A DNA stretch of 10,432 bases from an uncultured Chloroflexota bacterium (lineage in GTDB: Bacteria; Chloroflexota; Limnocylindria; Limnocylindrales; Limnocylindraceae), in contig CALMIH010000104.1 in the NCBI GenBank assembly GCA_937864085.1, forward strand, positions 1 through 10,432, read 5' to 3'. The stretch's first letter is position 1, and the number at the start of each line of letters is the position of its first letter. Positions 6,809 to 10,432 of the stretch are shown in pieces. The notes under the pieces are model-generated. The model was not told where the DNA came from, searched no databases, and saw only the letters and a list, made by a program, of their open reading frames with translations. Position numbers and translations under genes: made by a program.

Positions 6809-7577
6809 GGCGCTTCTCCAGTCGCCCTGCCGCTGGGCTGAATGAACGCGGATCAAGCTCGTCGCGTAGCGTCGCCTCGTTGGCGCCAGTCAGTCGCAGA
6901 ATTTCGGCGAGTAGAGCAACGCTCCGCTCAGATGCTGCAGCCTCAACCGCGCCACCTTCACCGTCTGCGGAGCGTGGCCGCGGACGCTCGGTGAAACCAA
7001 CCCGCGCACCACCACGCCCACCGAGTGACGCTGCGTAGCGCAGCCCCCAGAGGAGCACTTCGCGTGGTTCTGCAGCAACAGCGGTGCCCGGTGATGGCAC
7101 GAGTCCCAACACGAGGCCACGATCACCAGGGAGCGTGGCGGCGGCGCGCCATGCGTCCGGATCGCCGATCGGATCAATCACGAGGCTCTCTGCTGGGAGC
7201 CTCCCCCACTCCGCCGCACTGAGCGGCGCGATTGGTGAATCCACAGCAACGATCATCCGGTGAACGCCTTCGGCGGCGACGAGTGCCGCGGCGAGCTCTT
7301 CGAACTCCTTCGCGTTGTGCAGTTGCGCGACGCTCAAGCGATCGGTGCGAATCGCAACGATCTCTGGCTGGATCGCCACAGCGTCACGTACCGCAGCAAC
7401 AAGATCACGCCCTTCTTGATCAACAACGAGGTAGGCGCCCTGAAGTCCCGCCGCACGTGCCTGACGTAGCTCTTCTGGATCGCTCGTGAAGTAGGGCCCG
7501 CCGAGGCGCTGCACCAGTGCCAGCCGCGCTTCAAACGTTGCTGCGAAGGCGGCAGGCTCCAAGAGCGTGGCGAACAC
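6798..7577 (-). CDS. Uncharacterised protein with weak resemblance to the UROD/MetE TIM-barrel fold
   Basis: A 259-residue soluble, Ala/Leu-rich protein with alternating strand-helix pattern. The most telling stretch is at 157-196, where RGLVLGLVPSPGT is followed by a Glu-rich helix, then YAASLGGRGGARVGFTER. This resembles the last strands of cobalamin-independent methionine synthase, where LGLV...E...R..A....L and a GCGF zinc motif occur. The cysteine and histidine metal ligands are absent here (VGF instead of CGF), so catalysis of that type is unlikely. Earlier strands (GAYLVVDQEG, EIVAIRTDRL, RMIVAVDSPI, ESLVIDPIGD) suit a barrel. The GTG start lies two bases after the rhomboid-gene stop with no clear ribosome site, implying coupling; the exact start is uncertain. 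The fold assignment is inference. The reading frame itself is well supported by codon pattern and packing. Confidence 0.75.
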   Translation of the reverse strand: MFATLLEPAAFAATFEARLALVQRLGGPYFTSDPEELRQARAAGLQGAYLVVDQEGRDLVAAVRDAVAIQPEIVAIRTDRLSVAQLHNAKEFEELAAALVAAEGVHRMIVAVDSPIAPLSAAEWGRLPAESLVIDPIGDPDAWRAAATLPGDRGLVLGLVPSPGTAVAAEPREVLLWGLRYAASLGGRGGARVGFTERPRPRSADGEGGAVEAAASERSVALLAEILRLTGANEATLRDELDPRSFSPAAGRLEKRRGG

Positions 7578-7579
7578 GA

Positions 7580-8770
7580 CTAGATCGGCAGTTGAACGCG
7601 GAGCTGCGCCAAGCTGAACCAGTTCACGAAGATCAGTACGAGGAGCAGGCTAAGGAGGAGTGTCACAGCACCCTCTCGCGTCTGGCTGGCAGCAAGGCCG
7701 CTCCAGCGGCTCCGCATCGACTCAGCTCGCGTTGGCGCAATGAAGACGCCAAGGAGGAGACCGAAGACTAGGCCACCAATATGCGCCGCGTTGTCGATGC
7801 CACCACCCACAGCGCTCGTGCCGAGACCGAAGAGTAGGTTGATGAGGATCAGCCCGCCGATCTGACCGAGCGCTGCGCGAACGCCGCGCTCAACGAGTGG
7901 CCGATGCGCCCACTCTGCGCCGAGCGCCACACCGAAGAGGGCGAAGACGCCACCAGAAGCACCAACGGATGGCGTGAACGGCGACCAGATCGCACTCGCG
8001 AGCGATGCGGCGATCACGCCAAGGAGATACCAGAGGAGGAGTCGCTGTGCACCGTAGAGTCGCTGCACGAGTCGCGCGCCGAGATCCATGGCGAAAAGGT
8101 TGAAGACCATGTGCAGCGGACTCCCATGGACGAGTGCAACCGTAAGGAGTCGCCACGGCTCAAGGGTGAGCAGATCTCCACCTGCCGCGTCAATCTTGAT
8201 CAGCGCGAGCGGTTGAAGCAGTGCCGTTGAGGCGAGTGCCGCTACGGAGACAACGGCGGTGACACCGACCATGGTGAGCGGGAGAACGCGCTCCCTCTCG
8301 CCGCTTCGCGATCGAGAGAAGGCGAGGCGCGAACGCAGGCTACTTCCCCCTGTCTCTTTCGTGAGCCAACCAATTCGAGCGGCAATCTCTGCGCGTGCCG
8401 CATCGCTCGGCGCGTCGCGCTCGGCGCGTTGATATTCGCTCAGCGCCTGGGGCAACTTGCCGGCTGTGACATACAGGACCGCAAGTCGGCGGCGCGCTAC
8501 GAAGCGCACTTCACGATCACTGCTAGTAAGGGCCCCCTCAAGGAGTTCAACCGCCTCACCGTCGCGGTTAAGTCGAACGAGCGCCTCGGCGGCACCGATG
8601 GCGGCGCGGCCTGCGAGAGAGAGTTGGCCAGTGCCTGCGGCGCGAAAGAAGTAGCTAAGTGCGAGCTCGGCGTCCCCGGCGTCCAGCGCATCAGCACCGG
8701 CATCAATGAGACGGCCAGCATCACTGGGGCTGATCGGCCCGCTCGACTCAAGTAGTTCGTCTAACTCCAC
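7580..8770 (-). CDS. Rhomboid-family intramembrane serine protease with N-terminal TPR region
   Basis: A 396-residue membrane protease. Residues about 15-135 form paired amphipathic helices of TPR type (for example ALDAGDAELALSYFFRAAG and VTAGKLPQALSEYQRAERDA), predicted to be cytoplasmic and to bind a partner or substrate. After a basic linker (about 145-160) come seven hydrophobic segments: about 162-187, 210-230, 236-260, 269-286, 290-307, 316-335 and 357-380. Rhomboid hallmarks are WR at 206-207, H215 with H220 and N224 (HGSPLHMVFN), the catalytic serine S272 in GASGG, and the catalytic histidine H320 in NAAHIGG. The Ser/His dyad is intact, so it is probably active and cuts transmembrane substrates. 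The GTG start at 8770 is 21 bp after the preceding in-frame TAG, with no strong ribosome site, so the N-terminus could shift slightly. Confidence 0.9.
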   Translation of the reverse strand: MELDELLESSGPISPSDAGRLIDAGADALDAGDAELALSYFFRAAGTGQLSLAGRAAIGAAEALVRLNRDGEAVELLEGALTSSDREVRFVARRRLAVLYVTAGKLPQALSEYQRAERDAPSDAARAEIAARIGWLTKETGGSSLRSRLAFSRSRSGERERVLPLTMVGVTAVVSVAALASTALLQPLALIKIDAAGGDLLTLEPWRLLTVALVHGSPLHMVFNLFAMDLGARLVQRLYGAQRLLLWYLLGVIAASLASAIWSPFTPSVGASGGVFALFGVALGAEWAHRPLVERGVRAALGQIGGLILINLLFGLGTSAVGGGIDNAAHIGGLVFGLLLGVFIAPTRAESMRSRWSGLAASQTREGAVTLLLSLLLVLIFVNWFSLAQLRVQLPI

Positions 8771-8791
8771 GAAGGGAGCGTATGCGATCCA

Positions 8792-9367
8792 CTAGACCCC
8801 CGTCTCAGCGCCACGCTCCGTAGCGGCGAGCCCAACGAGGAGAGCGTCAAACTCTGGCTCCTCAACCTCGGGACGCGGGATGAAGAGGGGTGGCGGCGAG
8901 CCTCCCCCAAGCACCGCCGATGCTGCTGAGCCGTCAGCGGGAAGGGGGTTCTTCGCAACGATGATCAGCTGCGCGCCAACAAACGAGGCATCCTCCGTCA
9001 CCTGGCGAACAACGGAGGAATCAAGCGGGTCAATCAGCAACACCGTAGTGAAGCTCGTCAAATAGCGAAGGCCGAGCTGCACATCCCCCGCATCAACGGG
9101 AATGCCGCGTGCGGCGTCGCCAGCTGGGGTTACGAGTGCGGGGTCGCGCAACAGCGCAACATGACCGATCCCATCGCGCGAGAGGGAGAGGATCGCCTGA
9201 TCACCCGCCGCATCCGCACCAACGCGACCGACAAGCTCCACTCGCTCGCCGCGCCGGACAAGTTCAGCGGCGACCCGAATCGCGAGCCCCGCCGCCTGGT
9301 GCACCCCTCTCTTATCCAGCAGCGCCGTTGGGCTGCCGATGATCACGATCACCCCCTGCTCCGTCAT
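8792..9367 (-). CDS. Short PfkB/ribokinase-like protein lacking the catalytic motif
   Basis: A 191-residue protein; active PfkB sugar kinases are about 300. The N-terminal half follows the family: GVIVIIGSPTALLDKRG, then QAAGLAIRVAAELVRRGERV, then ELVGRVGADAAGDQAILSLS and RDGIGHVALLRDP (residues about 5-76), as in the GGxxxNxAxxLxRLG...LVGRVGDDxxG...L...GV signature. The middle (TTVLLIDPLDS and AQLIIVAKNPLP) fits the next Rossmann strands. At the C-terminus RPEVEEPEFDALLVGLAATE aligns with the family's late segment, but the DTxGAGD anion-hole and catalytic-base motif is missing between EV and FDALL. It is therefore unlikely to phosphorylate sugars and may be a binding or scaffold protein, or a decaying gene. 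ATG 9367 overlaps the upstream stop as ATGA, with GAGGG four bases before it. Confidence 0.8.
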   Translation of the reverse strand: MTEQGVIVIIGSPTALLDKRGVHQAAGLAIRVAAELVRRGERVELVGRVGADAAGDQAILSLSRDGIGHVALLRDPALVTPAGDAARGIPVDAGDVQLGLRYLTSFTTVLLIDPLDSSVVRQVTEDASFVGAQLIIVAKNPLPADGSAASAVLGGGSPPPLFIPRPEVEEPEFDALLVGLAATERGAETGV

Positions 9368-10432
9368 GCGTCCCTCGCATCGCCGCGAACCTCTACAGCG
9401 AATCCGGCGTCGCGCAGCGGTGCGGCAACAGTTGCCGCATCACCAACGACCACGATGCGTTCGGTCTCAGCGTCAAGCGCCGCAGCAACGCGCGCAACCT
9501 CCGCGCCACTCACAGAATCAATCGCCGACTGGAAGCGATCAAGTTCGGAAGGCTCAAGCCCCACGGCAACAAGCCCTGCAACAGCACCGGCAACTGGTGA
9601 GGCGGAGCCGAATCGCAACGGGAAGGTGCCGCGAAGGTACTGACGCGCGGCGTTGAGTTCGTCATCTGATGGTGGCTGCGGCGTCATGGAGGCAATCTGC
9701 GCGCGCGCCTCCACAAGCGCAGGTGCTGTGACCGAACTCTCCACCGCCGTGCGCGCAGTGAAGGGTCCACGTCCGCGACGGAACTCAAAGCCTGCGGCGG
9801 CACCGTAGGTGTAGCCCTTCTCCTCACGTAGCACGCGGTTCAGGCGCGAGCCGAAGAGGCCGCCGAGAACCTCTGAGTGAATCAGCGCGGCGTAGAAGAG
9901 TGGATCAAGGCGAGAGCGACCAACCTTCCCGATGCGCAGCTCAGACTGCACCGAGCCGGGTCGATCAAGGAGGAGAAGTCGTGGCGCAGCCGCCGTCCCC
10001 GCGCCGCCAGTTGATGGTGCATCCGCTGTGGTTGGCGCCGCTGGGGCTGAGGCGCGCAGTTGCGCGAGCGGACTCGACTCAACCGTGCGAATCACTGCTG
10101 AGGCTTCAATCTCTCCGGCAACCACCACCGTCGGCACCCCTGCGCCGAGGAGCAGCGCGTGACGCTCCATCAGCGTATCGCGACTGATCGCCGCCACGCT
10201 TTCGCGCGTGCCACCCATCGGGCGTGAGTAGGCAGAGGGCTCGTCATAGATCTCGGCGATCAGCGCCTCGCTGGCGCGTGCACGTGGGCTCGCCTGCGAC
10301 TGCTCAATCGCCGCTAACCGCAACGCCTTGACGCGGTCTACCTCGCGCTCCGGAACGCGTGGCGCAAGCGCAATCTCCGCGACAAGGTCAAGGATCCCTG
10401 CGAGACGACTCGCTGGCAGCGAGGCGCCAATC
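9364..10432 (-). CDS. M16-family zinc peptidase homologue (5' end beyond the window)
   Basis: The visible 355 residues are the end of domain 1 linker and the C-terminal domain of an M16 (pitrilysin/mitochondrial processing peptidase-type) protein. The frame stays open to the right edge: a TTG at 10323 is internal, since the upstream residues (LDLVAEIALAPRVPEREVDR) are family-typical. Motifs are YSRPMGGTRESVAAISRDTL (the YGRP.xGTxE region), SEVLGGLFGSRLNRVLREEK followed by GYTYGAAAGFEF (the RLREKRGLTY substrate-binding element of the second domain) and ARQYLRGTFPLRFGS. The catalytic HxxEH motif of domain 1 would lie upstream and cannot be checked, so whether this subunit is active is unknown; inactive M16 partners are common in bacteria. 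It is the first visible gene of the minus-strand block and overlaps the next by 4 bp. Confidence 0.9.
   Translation of the reverse strand, partial: IGASLPASRLAGILDLVAEIALAPRVPEREVDRVKALRLAAIEQSQASPRARASEALIAEIYDEPSAYSRPMGGTRESVAAISRDTLMERHALLLGAGVPTVVVAGEIEASAVIRTVESSPLAQLRASAPAAPTTADAPSTGGAGTAAAPRLLLLDRPGSVQSELRIGKVGRSRLDPLFYAALIHSEVLGGLFGSRLNRVLREEKGYTYGAAAGFEFRRGRGPFTARTAVESSVTAPALVEARAQIASMTPQPPSDDELNAARQYLRGTFPLRFGSASPVAGAVAGLVAVGLEPSELDRFQSAIDSVSGAEVARVAAALDAETERIVVVGDAATVAAPLRDAGFAVEVRGDARDA

Noticed and set aside
6809..6856. Longer N-terminus for the hydrolase, from ATG 6856.
   Set aside because: The family normally begins at about the VELLVLP strand; GTG 6808 has a GGAG seven bases upstream and needs only an 11-bp overlap with the previous gene.
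10321..10323. TTG as the start of the M16 peptidase gene.
   Set aside because: The frame continues open to the window edge and the upstream residues match M16 proteins, so the start lies outside the window.
1..10432. Search by eye for CRISPR repeats, tRNA/rRNA genes, insertion-sequence ends or a phage/defence cassette.
   Set aside because: No spaced direct repeats, cloverleaf arms, transposase motifs or known defence-protein motifs were seen; nearly all bases are in the genes listed.

Overview
The window is gene-dense bacterial DNA with high GC (roughly 60% by eye). It holds two convergent gene blocks whose stop codons are 8 bp apart, near position 3950. Genes are packed with ATGA/TGATG overlaps. 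GTG starts occur and GC-ending codons dominate. Gene content and protein style (PotD/PotB/PotC plus a class III aminotransferase, a long class II aldolase homologue, a TPR-rhomboid fusion) suggest a streamlined Gram-positive-type or Chloroflexota/Actinomycetota-like bacterium. I lean to Chloroflexota, but this rests on general resemblance and is not established. I see no rRNA, tRNA, CRISPR array, insertion sequence or integrase.

Left block (+ strand, 1-3946): the 3' part of a polyamine-type ABC transporter binding protein gene (PotD family), two permeases (PotB and PotC families) and a PLP-dependent class III aminotransferase. The last three are joined by 1-4 base overlaps. The likely logic is uptake of a polyamine or similar amine followed by transamination. 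No ATPase (PotA) gene is in view; it may lie upstream of the window.

Right block (- strand, 10432 down to 3955), in transcription order: an M16-family zinc-peptidase homologue (5' end outside the window); a short PfkB/ribokinase-like protein without the kinase catalytic motif; a TPR-rhomboid membrane protease; a protein weakly resembling the UROD/MetE fold; a metallo-beta-lactamase-fold hydrolase interrupted by a frameshift; a protein that may be a decayed secretion/pilus-type ATPase lacking a Walker A motif; and, after a 51-bp gap with a possible promoter, a class II fructose-bisphosphate aldolase homologue. Most junctions are overlapping or nearly so, which suggests co-transcription.

The points most worth a second look are the frameshift in the hydrolase gene (all zinc motifs are present but split over two frames), and the run of three or so apparent pseudo-enzymes co-encoded with two proteases. 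I found no clear defence system, phage or mobile element. Every stretch longer than about 60 bases is accounted for by a gene; there is no intergenic region over 300 bases.
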